From positions 159,525 to 223,524 of the forward strand of contig NW_001865077.1 in assembly GCF_000002865.3 (NCBI RefSeq): 64,000 nucleotides of DNA. The letters run 5' to 3'. The notes beneath the pieces were generated by a model, which ran no database searches, had not been told where the DNA came from, and worked only from the letters and a program-made list of their open reading frames with translations. Of this stretch, positions 24,301 to 38,464 are shown one piece after another. The position numbers and the translations under genes are program-made. The DNA comes from Monosiga brevicollis MX1 (lineage: Eukaryota > Opisthokonta > Choanoflagellata > Craspedida > Salpingoecidae). Each line of letters starts with the position of its first letter. Position 1 is the first letter of the stretch.

Positions 24301-27300
24301 GCTGCGGCGGAAGCCAATGCCATCAAGCAAGAGTGCGAGCAAGACCTGGCCGTGGCGCTTCCGGCGCTTGAAAACGCCATCAAAGCCCTGGATACCCTCA
24401 AACCCAGTGACATTGGTGAAGTCAAGGCCATGAAAAACCCACCTGCCGGTGTCAAGATGGTCATGGAAGCTGTCTGCGTCATGAAGGGCGTGAAAAGCGA
24501 CCGCGTCAAGGATCCCGGAGGCAGTGGCAAGATGGTGGAAGACTTTTGGGGCCCATCCAAGCGTCTGCTTGGTGACATGAAGTTCCTGCAATCCCTCAAG
24601 GATTATGACAAGGACAACATCTCCCCCAAAGCCATGAAGGTCATCCGCGAGAAGTTTGCGACCAACGAGGACTTTCAACCGGAGCCCTTGAAGAAGGTAT
24701 CAGCCGCCGCAGTGGGTCTCTGCTCATGGGTCCTCGCGATGGAGGTGTATGACCGCGTGGCCAAGGTTGTGGCGCCCAAGAAGGCCAAGTTGGCCGAGGC
24801 CGAGGCCGAGCTGGCCGTGCAAATGGCCAAGCTTGAGGAGAAGCGCGCCGAGCTCAAGGCCGTGACCGACAAGCTCCAGGCCTTGAAGGATGAGCTTGCT
24901 GCCATGGTGAAGAAGAAAGAAGAGCTCGCCTTTAACATTGACCTGTGTGCCAAGAAGCTCGAGCGCGCTGAGCAGCTGATTGGTGGACTGGGTGGAGAGC
25001 GGTCACGCTGGACCCAATTGGCCACAGACCTGGGTGAAACCTACACGCGTGTGACCGGCGATATTCTGTTGTCCTCGGGCGTCGTGGCCTACCTCGGCGC
25101 TTTTACCGTGACCTACCGACAGCGCTGCATTGAGGAATGGAGCAAACTGTGCCAAGACAAATCCATTCCCTGCTCACCAGGTTTCTCGCTCAATGCCACC
25201 CTGGGCCGACCGGTGCTGATCCGTGACTGGCAGATTGGACAACGGTATTATTGTGCAGAGCGCCCGTCGCTGGCCGCTCATGATTGACCCTCAAGGCCAG
25301 GCTAACAAGTGGGTGAAGAATATGGAGAAAAACCACAAGCTGGCCGTCATCAAGCTCTCCGACGCCAATTTTGTGCGCACGCTGGAAAATTGCATTCAAT
25401 TTGGCCACCCGTGCTTGTTGGAAAACGTGGCGGAGCAATTGGACCCCATCCTGGAGAGCATCCTCCTCAAGCAGACCTTCAAGCAAGGTGGCGTGGATTT
25501 GATTCGCGTCGGCGAAAACGTCATCGAGTACAGTCCCGACTTCCGCTTTTACATTACCACACGGCTGCGCAACCCGCACTATCTGCCCGAGATTGCCGTG
25601 AAGATTACGTTGCTCAACTTTATGATCACGCCCGAGGGCTTGACCGACCAACTTTTGGGCATCGTTGCGGCCGAAGAGCGCCCCGAGCTGGAGGAGAAGA
25701 AGAACCAGCTGATCCTTGAGTCGGCAGCCAACAACCGCCAGCTCAAGGAAATCGAGGATAAGATCCTTGAAGTCCTCTCATCCTCTGAAGGGAACATTCT
25801 AGAGGACGAAACTGCCATCCACGTCCTCTCATCCTCCAAGACCCTGTCCTTGGAGATCTCCGAGAAGCAGGTGGTGGCTGAGACGACGTCCAAGGAGATT
25901 GATGAGACGCGCAATGGCTATGTCCCAGTCGCCGAGCATTCAGCTACGCTTTTCTTTGCCATCGCCGAGCTAGCCAACATTGAGCCCATGTATCAGTATT
26001 CACTGACATGGTTCACCGATCTGTACCGCCGCTCGATCCGGGATTCTGCCAAATCCGAGGAGCTGGCCATTCGCATCCACAACTTGAACGATCACTTTAC
26101 CTACTCCATCTACCGCAACGTGTGTCGTTCCTTGTTTGAGAAGGACAAACTGTTGTTCTCATTCAGCCTGACGGTGCAGCTGATGGCTCGCCGTGGTGAG
26201 ATTGATGATGCCGAGTGGCGCTTCCTTTTGACCGGTGGTGTGGGACTGGACAACCCACACCCCAACCCGGCACCAGCGTGGCTCTCGGACAAGTCCTGGG
26301 GTGAGCTTGTACGCACCGAATCATTGCCGCGAGGAACCTTCATCGGCTTGCGCGAGGATGTACAGCAAAACCCCGAGCTATTCAAGCAGTTCTACGATAG
26401 TGCAAGCCCCCATACGGAGCCTCTACCAGGTCCTTGGGAGGAGCGCCTTGATGCCATGCAAAAGCTCATCCTACTGCGTTGCCTGCGTCCAGTACGTTTT
26501 GCTGCTTATTTTTTTTTTTTTACTTCTCTTCCTTGGTTTTTGCCTTGATTCTAAAACAAGTTACCATGTTTGATTCTACGCATCACATTTCTTTCTCACA
26601 TCACCCTGATTGTGTTCTCGCTCCCCTGAATAGGACAAGATTGTGCCACGAGTGCAGCAGTTTGTGTCGCAGCACATGGGGCAGCGGTATACAGAGCCCC
26701 CAACGTTCGACCTGGCCGGCTCCTATGCCGACTCGCACTCTTGTGCAGCATTGATTTTCGTGCTTTCGCCCGGCGCCGATCCGATGGCTTCTCTGCTCAA
26801 GTTTGCCGAGGCCAAGGGCTTTGTCGGGGACAGCGCGCCCAAGACGATATCTTTAGGTCAAGGCCAAGGCCCTATCGCCGAGCAACTTATTGCCGATGCC
26901 ATGGTGAAGGGTGAGTTTGGAATGACTGGTTTAGAGCGCCAAGCCTCCTCTTGCTTCATGCACCATGTACAACTCATGCTGAGCTGGCCTGTTGATATCT
27001 GTGCATCCTTTAGGTACCTGGGTCGTGTTGCAAAATTGTCACTTGTACACGTCTTGGCTGCCCAAGCTTGAGTACTTGACCGAGGAGGTCCTCATCCCGG
27101 AAAAGACGCACAAGGACTTCCGTCTCTGGCTCACGTCGTATCCCACCGATGACTTCCCGGTGTCGATTCTTCAAAACGGTGCGTTCCTCTTTGCTGAAGG
27201 TAACAGTTGGTGTTAATTTTTACATGAATGTGTGCGTGCCCTGACTCTGTGCGCGTCGTTCTGTTTGTGTCCATGCCCGGGTCCACGCGCTGCAGGTGTC

Positions 27301-29175
27301 AAAATGACCAACGAGCCGCCCAAGGGCTTGCGCAACAATCTGCTGCGTTCATACCTGAACGATCCTATTTCCGATCCCGAGTTTTTTGGGGCTTGCAAGA
27401 CTCCGGAGCGCTGGGAAAAGCTGCTGTTTGCGCTCTGCTTCTTCCACGGCCTCATTCAAGAACGCCGTAACTTTGGCGCGTTGGGTTGGAATATTCCGTA
27501 CGAGTTTAACGAGTCGGATTTGCGCATCAGCATTCGGCAGATGCAAATGTTCCTCAACGACTACGAAATTCTGCCGTTGCCGGCCCTCACGTACCTGTGT
27601 GGCCAGTGCAACTATGGTGGTCGCGTGACTGACGATTGGGATCGCCGCTTGTTGGGCAGTCTCCTCGGCATTTTCTATTCGGACGAAACCGTCACGAATG
27701 ACGAATACCGCTTTTCGCCGAGCGGGACATACTTTGCGCCAGCCAAGGGCACATATGCAGACTATCTCTCCTTCATCAAGGGACTGCCCCTGATTCCGCA
27801 TCCGGAAGTGTTTGGACTGCACGAGAACGCAGATATCACCAAAGACCAAAAGGAGACCAATGAGCTCTTTTCCTCGATTCTGCTCACGCTGCCACGGCAG
27901 GCCTCGAGCGGTGGCCGCTCGGCCAACGACACGATTGATGAACTGGCACAGGATATCTTGTCCAAGGTTCCACCCGCCTTTAGCCATGAGGAGGTGCTGG
28001 AGCGCTTCCCCGTCATGTACTCTGAGTCCATGAACACGGTACTGGCCCAGGAAGTTGTCCGCTTCAATCGCTTGGTCAATGTGATTCGGGGCTCGCTATC
28101 GAACGTGCGCAAGGCGATCAAGGGTGAGTCGTGGTTGCCTAGCTATATTGTTGCTTTTGTCGCAGAGAGCGTTCTTCCATATAATTTTTGCTTCCTGTGT
28201 TCATCCTAATCTGACTTGTTTACCTCGTATCCCAATAGGCTTGGTGCTCATGTCTGGCGAGCTTGAGGAGGTCTTCCAGAGCATGTTGGTCGGCCGGGTT
28301 CCCAAGCTGTGGGATAAGGTGTCATATCCCTCCTTGAAGCCGCTCGGCTCTTACATTAGCGACTTGGTGGAGGTACGTTGGCCAGGTCATGCTTCTGATC
28401 ACTCCTTGTACCATGCACGCCGAGTGTACCCTCGCTGCCCCCCTCTCAATCCGGTCAACTTTGCTCGCAGCGCTTGACATTTTTGCAAAATTGGATTGAT
28501 AATGGCACGCCCGCGACTTTCTGGCTGTCTGGCTTTTTCTTCACGCAAGCTTTCCTGACGGGGGCCCAACAAAACTTTGCGCGCAAGTATAAGATTCCCA
28601 TTGATCATCTCACGTTTGACTTTGAGGTGCTCTCCATCGAGGCCGAAGATGCCCAGACGGTATGTCTGCTCTGCCCTCTTTTCGTTGCGTTGAAATTTGC
28701 TCTGCGTCTATGCTCACGTCAAATGACACTTGTGTCTTGGGCGTAGATTACAAAGGGTCCTGAAGACGGAGTCTTTGTGTATGGCCTCTTCCTGGAGGGC
28801 GCGCGCTGGGATCGTGAGCGGATGCAACTGGGCGAGCAGCGCCCCAAGGTCTTGACAGATGCCCTGCCCTGCATGCATCTGATGCCTGTGGAAAAGAGCA
28901 AAAAGCCCGACCGCTCCGTCTATGTCTCGTGAGTGTTGCGTTTGCTTTTTGACTCTCGGTCCTGACTTTCTCTCCTGAGGCCGGACTCACCGTTGGGTTG
29001 GCCCGTTGTGTTATCGAATTCTAGGCCTCTGTACAAGACATCAGCTCGCCGCGGCATCTTGTCAACAACTGGTCATTCGACCAACTATGTCATGGCCGTG
29101 GATCTGCGCACAGATTTGCCGCCGTCTCACTGGATTAACCGCGGCACAGCCTTGCTGTGTATGCTAGATGACTAG
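15308..29175 (+). CDS. DNAH7: Axonemal dynein heavy chain, DNAH7/3/12 (single-headed inner arm) type
   Basis: Exons 15308-15406, 15507-15670, 15775-15859, 15969-16176, 16276-16781, 16923-17306, 17413-17997, 18085-18337, 18415-18497, 18583-26491, 26634-26910, 27014-27178, 27296-28123, 28239-28372, 28471-28659, 28747-28928, 29025-29175; about 4,067 codons (human DNAH7 about 4,024 aa). The motor that bends flagellar doublets. P-loops: AAA1 [10 protein letters not shown] (about aa 1388), AAA2 [12 protein letters not shown] (1669), AAA3 [12 protein letters not shown] (2022), AAA4 [12 protein letters not shown] (2384). The coiled-coil stalk with [18 protein letters not shown] spans about 24.07-25.0 kb. 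[16 protein letters not shown] and [15 protein letters not shown] follow, and the end is [10 protein letters not shown]. Near 25236 the frame shifts by one base and a conserved segment of about ten residues is missing (see findings); elsewhere the 7.9-kb exon is open. DNAH3 or DNAH12 remain alternatives. Confidence 0.93.
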
Positions 29176-29516
29176 TCTTGTTCTTTGTTCTTTCATCTGC
29201 TGGGGGATGGCTCCGTGAGCTTCGACTTCCCCAGGGCCGTGTGAAAGTGGCGTGGTTGGCAAGCCCTTAATTGTAGCACTGTTGTGCTTTGTTCTTCTGT
29301 TTTTACGTCCATGTGTTGGCTGTGAATTATTCTAGGCCTACGTTGTTGCTGATGGTTGTGTGGCGATAAAGGAGAAGGACTGTATAATCTTGTTCATCTT
29401 CATTTTTTTTTTTGTTTTTTTTAATTGACAAGAAACCTGGATACTGATGATTTGCAGTCTGGTCCTCCGGACCCACTCGGTCGGCGTCAGTCAGGCATGA
29501 AAAGGTTGCTTGACTT
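29176..29516. other. Convergent 3' region, dynein and NEK-like kinase
   Basis: T-rich sequence between two stop codons, including a poly-T run near 29404-29421. Nothing else seen. Confidence 0.6.
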
Positions 29517-32500
29517 TTACACCACTGTCATGACATACTGTGCAGCGAGGGAGCAAGAGTAAAGCGAGCACATGAGCAAAGAACCCGGCAGGCAGGACGC
29601 AGTGCAGAAGCAGTTACGGTGCGTACATTGCTACCCTTGCGGGAAGGCAGCCGCCCGCCACCTTCGAAGAGCTGGCGCTCTCCAATTCGGGGAATCCTGT
29701 TAGATAGCCAAAATTGTTCAAAGGTGTCCATCGCCAAGTTATACTATGGAAGGCGGGGAGCATCAGATGAGACGTCGAGAATCAGGTCGTATGAAAGACA
29801 ACTCGAGGCAAACTGACCTTAAAGTACTCTTCAATGCTGCCACAGTCCATGCCCTGCAGCTTGTACGAGCCGAGGGACCGCCGCTTGTCCCGGTCGTCTG
29901 CAGCAAGATGGTTACAGCAGCAATGAGCGGTGGGTCAACACAAAACTCCTGGCCGGCAAGAATAGGTCTCAAGGTCATGCGCTGACCTGGTTTGCTAAAG
30001 CTTTGGCTATATTCGAGAAAATCAGCGCGGGTCATGGTTGCAAAGTAGGTGCGGCGAAAAACCCGAATTTCGCCGGCAGCATTCATTGTAGCACGCATGG
30101 GGCTGCGAATCTCGATGTCGATATTGGACTTGAGATCATAGTCACCGCTACCAGGCTGGGAGGACCGGCTGAAAAAACCGGAACGCCGCTTTGTAGTGGA
30201 ACGGCTAGAGGCCAAATTGCACGCAGTGCAGGGTGGTGGAACGTAAGCAAGAGATCTATACGAGCATTCAGGGGTGAAGATACGAATGACAAGGCAGGCG
30301 TCGTACCCGCGCCGAACAGGCTTGCCATTTGGCTTTGGGGCCGGCTGTGCAGTGGTCTCGTTTCCTTCGGGCAGCTCCATAATTGTGCTGACACGGCGAG
30401 GAGAGGTCGGGGACAAGGTTTCGTCGTCCATAAAGACGTTGCCATCACCCTCCTCAAATACACGGACCTCCCAGGTTTGCGCCACATGGGCCTGAAGCAG
30501 GTCATAGACCAGCACTCTGCCAAAAGTGCAAGAAAGGAGGTAAGAGCAGGAAAAGCCAGTAGGGGAAGCTCGGGGGCCACAGATACTGCACTGGCGCTGC
30601 CAAGCGTGACATCCGACGTACCGAGCATGGGCCGGGCTGCGCGCGACAATGGGCACCAATTCCCGGCCATTTTGCAGTACCAGGCAGGCGTGCCTGTCTG
30701 CTTCCAGGGGCCACTTGTTGAAGGGCGCATCTTGACGGCAAAGAATCTGCAGAACAACAGGCCCAGAGAGGCATCGAAAATGAGAATTTTACGCTGTAGT
30801 TTGTGTGTGGCAGCAGAACCAGCAACACACCGAGGTAGACGTGGTATTCCATTCACGACTGCCAATGAACAAATGCTGCTTCCATGTCAAAAAGAAGACG
30901 TTGGTCCAGCCTGATATGGCTTGGTCGTACACCTGGACGGTGCCATTGGCGCCATTCTCCAGATCGGACTGCAAAACCGCCTGATTTTCCTACAGGCGGT
31001 CAACGAGTCAAACACATGGGGAAAGAGTGAGGCGATCATGGGCAATCAAATGTTCTACATACAGGCAGCGTTCGTACCAGATTGCTCATGAGGGGCATGA
31101 GCTCCTGCAGGTTGCGGAAGCTGATCAAGTACTCGTGGTGGTGACGGATGATGGAGATGACAAACTCAGCATCGTCCAAGCAGACTCGCACAATCTTGTC
31201 GCCCTACACGCCCAGGTCGTCCCATGAGCAAGTCACTGCGAAATGAGCACGGCAAACTTGTGCGGCAATCGTAGACAGGGGTGCAACATGCCGCGACTCA
31301 CCGGGCGAGGGAAAAAGAATGTCTTGTGAAACAGGCTCTTGGACTTGACCATGAACCCATCTTCGTGTTCAACAAGTTTGGCTGATTTCCAGGCGCTGTC
31401 TGGCACCGATTCATGTTGTCGCGGGGTGGAGCTCGACAGCAGGCTGTCGATGTGCAACGAGGGGCCAATGAGCTTGTCCTCCTGAAATGCGCCGTGGGAC
31501 ATGTGTGCAATCTTGCAGGAAATGACACCGCGCTTGCCGGCTGCAAGAGTTGTAACACGCAGGAGAAAAGAGGGACAAAGAAACGGGGGCACAGTCAGCA
31601 GGAATGACCATCAAATCGTGGGGAAAACCAATAAGAAGCGCTGAGAACCGAGAATCGAGAACACGGGCCAGCGCACGACCCAGTGGGTTAAAAAGAGCGT
31701 ACAGCGGTGTTTGCCAGCATATGGATGAAGTTCGCGATAGCTGGCGTTGATTTGATCGAGCATGCAAAGATCTGCAGCTGTGGGCCGTTTACTCTTCTGT
31801 GACGCGACGCGCCAGCGTCCCGAAAAAGGTCATATGAGATGGGGGGGGGGAGGGAGCATGGGTTCGCGGTGGACAAGGTCAAGGATGGATGGAGCGAGTA
31901 TGCAAGAGGTGCTTCGTGTGTGTCTCGTACGTGCAGTTGCAGGCAGTCCTGGACAATTTGAACGATGGAACGAGAGCAATCGCGATCGGGCACGAGTCGT
32001 TTGTAGCGTTCTGCCGGGCATGAAGCGACACGAGGTCGGGAAGTGTGCGTGAGAAAGCCGGGTATTTCAACGCCAACGAGGCAAGGAACGAGGTTCGAAC
32101 CGTTTGCAACCATGTCTTTGAGCTCTTTCAGGTGCTGGGCTGCTTGGCAAGGCTTGTGGCCGCGAACCATTTCGTAAAGCATGACTCCCATGGACCAGAT
32201 GTCTGCCTTGTAGTCGTAATCCTCCTCGCGGAGGACTTCGGGCGCCATATAATAAGGCGTGCCTGCGCGTGGAAGCGGTGAGTGGTGGTGCAGGTTAGAA
32301 CCACAAGAAGACAAGAAATGCGTGTTTTCCGGAAGGGCAAAAGCTGTACCAATGAAGCCATGGGTTTGCGTTTTGAAGAAGGAGAGTTTATCTCCGAGGC
32401 CAAAGTCGCCTATAGGTGCATTGGAAGTACGATTATCAGCTGGCGATGAGGCTGGCACGCCAGATTCACTTTGGTGTCAAGCGCAGGGCGGGGCGCGCCG

Positions 32501-33505
32501 TGCAAGGCTCTTACCGAGCTTGGCGATGGAGCCCTCAGCCTCTACAAAACAATTGGTTGGCTGTTGTGGGGGCAAGATAAAGTCAAGGTGAGTTTGGGGA
32601 AGGCCGAAGTGGCGGGGTTGCGGGGACGGGCTGGGACAGTGTCGATACCTTGATGTCTCGGTGAAGGACCTTTTGGCTGTGCACGTATTCCAGAGCGTGG
32701 CAAAGTTGAGCAAAGATTGAAATGATGCGTGCCTCGGGCATGCGGTCGCCGTGGTCAATCTGGCAAGCGGGCGCAGGCACAGGGCGAAGGAGGATCGCGG
32801 GCCGCGTCAAGTCAGGGTGGGGGAATGTTGATTTTGAATGTGGCGTAGAAGCAGGCGACGGGGAAGACTCTGGCGTACGTAGGATTTGATGAGTTGATCC
32901 AGGTCACCACCGTCCACAAACTCCATGTGCACATGTAACAAGTCGCCTTGTTCGTAGCTGCGTCAAGTTTGGGCCATTGGGATAAGGGTCCAGAAGGAGG
33001 GGCAAGAGGGGGACACGGCAGGCATGGTTGGAAGGCGCACCACTGGAACATGCGCACAACATGGGGGTGCTTGAGCGTGCGCAGGATTGTCGTTTCTTTC
33101 AGCACTTTGGCGCGTTTTTCAGGACTCAGCTGGCCAATCTGCGACAGCCAAGGTGGAGTCGTCACAACGGGGTGAGGTGCATTTGCTTGGCGCGTATTGA
33201 CGTGTCAAGGGAGACAAAGGCGAGCGAAGGGACCTTGATTTGTTTGGAGGCATAGATGGCGTTGGTCTCGACAGAGCGCATCAGGTACACCCTGAATTAG
33301 GGTTAGGAGGGACAGGTGTACGAGGGACAGGTGCAGGGAGGGTCAGGCGCAGGAGGGTCGGGGGCTGGCACGGTAGACCATTGCGCAGTGGGGGGATGGG
33401 CCAAGGCGGGGGATACTGCTTGACATACGTCGCAAAAGAACCATGGCCCAGCTCCTTGAGCTGCTCCTCTGGGGGTAATTCTTGCTTTAGATGCCGCCGT
33501 GACAT
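29517..33505 (-). CDS. NEK-like protein kinase with C-terminal PH-like region
   Basis: Eighteen exons with consistent phase on the minus strand: 33505-33429, 33291-33234, 33138-33041, 32957-32879, 32759-32649, 32560-32515, 32409-32350, 32262-32101, 32010-31931, 31796-31703, 31540-31302, 31203-31078, 30989-30831, 30746-30622, 30516-29987, 29897-29818, 29743-29627, 29537-29517; about 753 aa. The kinase has ELGHGSFATVYLM, Lys in YASKQIK, HRDIKPTNCF, GDFGLGDKLSFF, GTPYYMAPEVL and DIWSMGVMLYEM, so it should be active. GTPYYMAPE and KETTILRTLKHPHV point to the NIMA-related family. The later region (VQVYDQAISGWTNVFFLTW, then FIGSREW) resembles a PH domain, an arrangement known for trypanosome NRK kinases. 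The long exon 30516-29987 could hide one in-frame intron. The last two short exons are less certain. Confidence 0.8.
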
Positions 33506-35127
<1,622 letters not shown>

Positions 35128-37858
35128 ATGGCCAAGACCGTGGCCCCGCCAACAGCCACGGCCACCACCAAACACCGTCTCATTGATCAACGTGAGTCTT
35201 CCACGCATTCCATGAACCGTGCTCTTGCGCCTGCAACCTCTCCCTCCCTCCTTCTTCTCCTTCTCCTGTGCTTCTTCCGCTGTTCACCCCGATGAGGCGG
35301 GTCGTGGCTTGCCTCACGCACACAACCGCTGACCGCCCGTCACCACACACCACTCCGTTCAGACGTCTACTCTGCCAAGGAAGGCGCCGAGTCAGCCGTG
35401 CAGCCAACCCCGGCTGTCATCCACCTCTCTGGCTTTACCGTTGGCCAGCCCGTCAAGGCCAAACTCAGCCTCCTCAACCGCAGTCAAAAACAGATTCGCA
35501 CCCATATCGTCGAACCCCAGACCGAGTTTTTCAACATTGCCTACAGCCGCAAGGTCCAGCCTCTCTTGACTCGTGTCGCTTCCTCTCCTGTCGTTCAACG
35601 CCAAAAGTCCATGTTGACCAGCCATCCTGATCTGCGCGTGCACCCCCTTCTCGTCACAGGGCCAACTTGTTCCGGGTAGCGCGGAGGAACTCACCATCAC
35701 CTTCCGAGCCGATGAGCTTCGCTACTACTACGACTGCATACGCGTTCACGTCGAAGGGTCCTCCAACGTTCTCATTCCCCTGCATGCTTATCCCGTCAAA
35801 CCCACTCTGACACTCCCCAAGCACCACGACTTTGGAACCACGGCGCTTGAGGAAGAAAAGGCGCGCACGCTAACCTTTGGTCTGAACATCCCCCTCGACG
35901 TGGACTTTGAAGCTCGTCTCATCGAGGCTGGTCCAGAATTCACCCTTGACGTTCCCAGCTACACCATTCCCGCCGATGGCCAAGGCGCCGTCACCGTCAA
36001 ATATCGTCCCACTCGCTACATTACCAGTACGCCTCAGCCCTCTTCGCCTGGCTTTTTTGCTGGTTTGGTCTCGTCCAGACTCACATTCGCGCCCGCCACT
36101 CCACAGGCTCGTGCAAGGTCGAGATCAAGCTACTTACTGACAATGCCGAAGCAGCCGTCTGCAACGTGACTGGCTACTGCCAACACGGACTTCGCTCAGC
36201 CAAGCTTGTTGAACAGGCCCTCGCACCCGAACCCACACCGGCCGAGGTCAGGACCCGAGGCGCTCCGACGCTCCTATTAAAAATATTGGTTGACTTTTAG
36301 GGCTGGTCTTTTCTCAACCAAATTTGCTCTCGTCGCTTCCACGCTCCACCACAGGCACCGTCAGCCCTGCCATCTGCACCGCCCACCGCACCGCCTGCCA
36401 CAGCTCGAACCGGGGCCAGTCGGCGCAAGCGCAGCGGGCGCATCACGGCTGCAAAACAAGTGCAAGATGACATCTCCGCCACGCAGGCCCAGCTGGTACA
36501 ACTATCAACGACACGAGGCGTTGCTCGCATCCTCAATCAGCACGTGGTGCATCGCCACCCACAACACGCCATCAGCGTTCTTGAAACCAACCCCGCGACA
36601 CGCGCCCAACGGTGCGCTCTCCACGCGCTCTTGCCCTGCTTCAATGACCCTCTCACCCTGCTTCAATGACCCTCTCACCGCTTGCTTGTCTTCATCTCGT
36701 GCTTCATCTCATCCGACCCTTGTGGCACTGTACTGATAGCATCAACGACTTTTTGAAGGAGAAGCAGGAACGTGACAATCAGCCTCCTGGGGTGGGTCAC
36801 GAATCTCTTTCCAACGACGAGCGACGTCGCATCCTATCCGGACGTCGACAAATCCTCGAGGTGCGCGTGAACATGGCTTGTTCCTGGCCACCTTCTCCAA
36901 TTTTTAATGCGTCCCAATCCTACCCCGCTGCGCCGACTCACCTCGATGTGGGGTCTGTAAAACATGTACATGTCCAAAACATATCCAGGAGTACGAATAT
37001 TTGCAGGACTTGGATGAGCAGTCAAACCGAGAAGCCCTCGCGCGCTTGACCACAGTGGTTGATGATCGGCCGATGCGCACCTGTCGGCGTATCGAGGATG
37101 CAAATCAGCTGCAAATAGGTGAGGTTTGCCAAGGGCAGCGCCTATTGCTTGTCGATGTGACACAAGGATGGTTGGACCCTCTTTTTGTCTGTCGCGAGCC
37201 CTCACTTGTCAATTCAATCGGCAGCGGTCCCGACACATCTCACTTTTACACCAGAGCCGGCCAATGAGGTGCTACGCAAAGCGCAAGCCCATGAGCGCTT
37301 TGTTCGAGCCGCTCGAAAGGTTTGTTATCCCCATGCCCGTTGATGAACCTTTTGCATGCTAGAGTATTACAACGCGTTATCGTGGTGCTGATGTCAAATG
37401 GGCTGGGCATGTAGGTGGTGATCCGATTGAGAGCAGCGCGATACTTGGAATATTTTCATCATGCAGGCCGAGCGCGAGCGGCTCTGACCGAGGTTGACCT
37501 GGCGGCCGAGGAGGAACTGGCCGTGCGGCAGGCTTCTGCCCTGACCCAGGCCTCTGCGGTGGTTCCGTCCTTGCGACCGCATCCATGGATTCCACTGCCA
37601 ACAGAGCCGACCATCGATCTGGTCATGACTGCGGCGAAAGTTGCACGCGATAGTCAGATCTCAGCCCCGACGCCGGCCCTGGGTCTGCTCGAGCTAGAAA
37701 CCCCGGCAGAGTACAGACTGCTGCAGTACACACCTGTGGACATGCGTTTGGCGAGTGAGCTACTCGCATCAGCCTCTCATCACATGACCTTTGTCCCGAG
37801 CGAACCTAACATCTGGGTAGAGGGTGAGGTCATGCCGCGGAGAACAACAGGCAAATGA
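35128..37858 (+). CDS. CFAP221: CFAP221/PCDP1 ciliary central-pair protein
   Basis: Exons 35128-35191, 35363-35553, 35660-36026, 36107-36246, 36355-36611, 36740-36860, 36989-37118, 37225-37319, 37363-37414, 37467-37858; 602 aa (human about 840). CFAP221/FAP221 sits on the C1d projection of the central pair with calmodulin and controls waveform. The N-terminal half has ASH/MS-like beta-sandwiches: VIHLSGFTVGQPVKAKLSLL, then TFRADELRYYYDCIRVH (the diagnostic HRYYYDCIRIH-like signature) and NVLIPLHAYPV, then a second sandwich to VTVKYRPTRY. The C-terminal half is helical and charged (NDFLKEKQERD, RRRILSGRRQIL, RFVRAARK) and ends with proline-rich text including SLRPHPWIPLPTEPTID. It is shorter than the animal protein. 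Adjacent to the CCDC13-like gene on the same strand. Confidence 0.85.
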
Positions 37859-38309
37859 AGATGACCACATCGATTGCTTTTGACCGTCGAGTTATGTTTG
37901 GCGCTTGCTCTGTCTAAAGTCGCTGTGTTTTGATTTTTTTTTTTTTTTTCCGCGTCGAAATGCAATGCCGAGCATTGCCGACAGGGTACTTTCCAATCGA
38001 CGACGCCGAGGAGTCACATGTCAATCAATCCCTGCTTGTTCTCCCTTTTGTCCCCAATCTTGTCCTCCTTTCCCGACCCCGTATTCTTTCCCGCCCGACC
38101 CTTGCCATCCGACACCTCCATATGTCTCAGTTGCTATGCGGCACAATAGCGAATCACGATGATGCTTCAAAATCAAGAGTTAATGTAGATGCATTGAGAG
38201 TAGTAATGATGGCTGGCGTATTATATAAAAAGGTTATTGCTGTGCTTTCTGATCAAATTTTATTTTTTTGTTTTTCTCTTTTTTTTCATTTTTTCTTTGA
38301 AAATTTTCT

Positions 38310-38349
<40 letters not shown>

Positions 38350-38464
38350 ACTGTCGCTCTCTCTGTGCGGTCGGACAGGATGCGGATGGCTTGGGGAGTA
38401 TTGGATGCGCTTGTTTGCAACTAGGGCGCCGGTGTTGCTGATAGGGTTGCATTTATAAACGAGG
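37859..38464. other. Intergenic region with CT tract
   Basis: Between two genes on the same strand. Contains T-rich runs (37933-37949, 38258-38300), a CT microsatellite (38305-38352) and a motif at 38173-38190 that recurs near 41533. It should hold the promoter of the coiled-coil gene. Confidence 0.6.
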
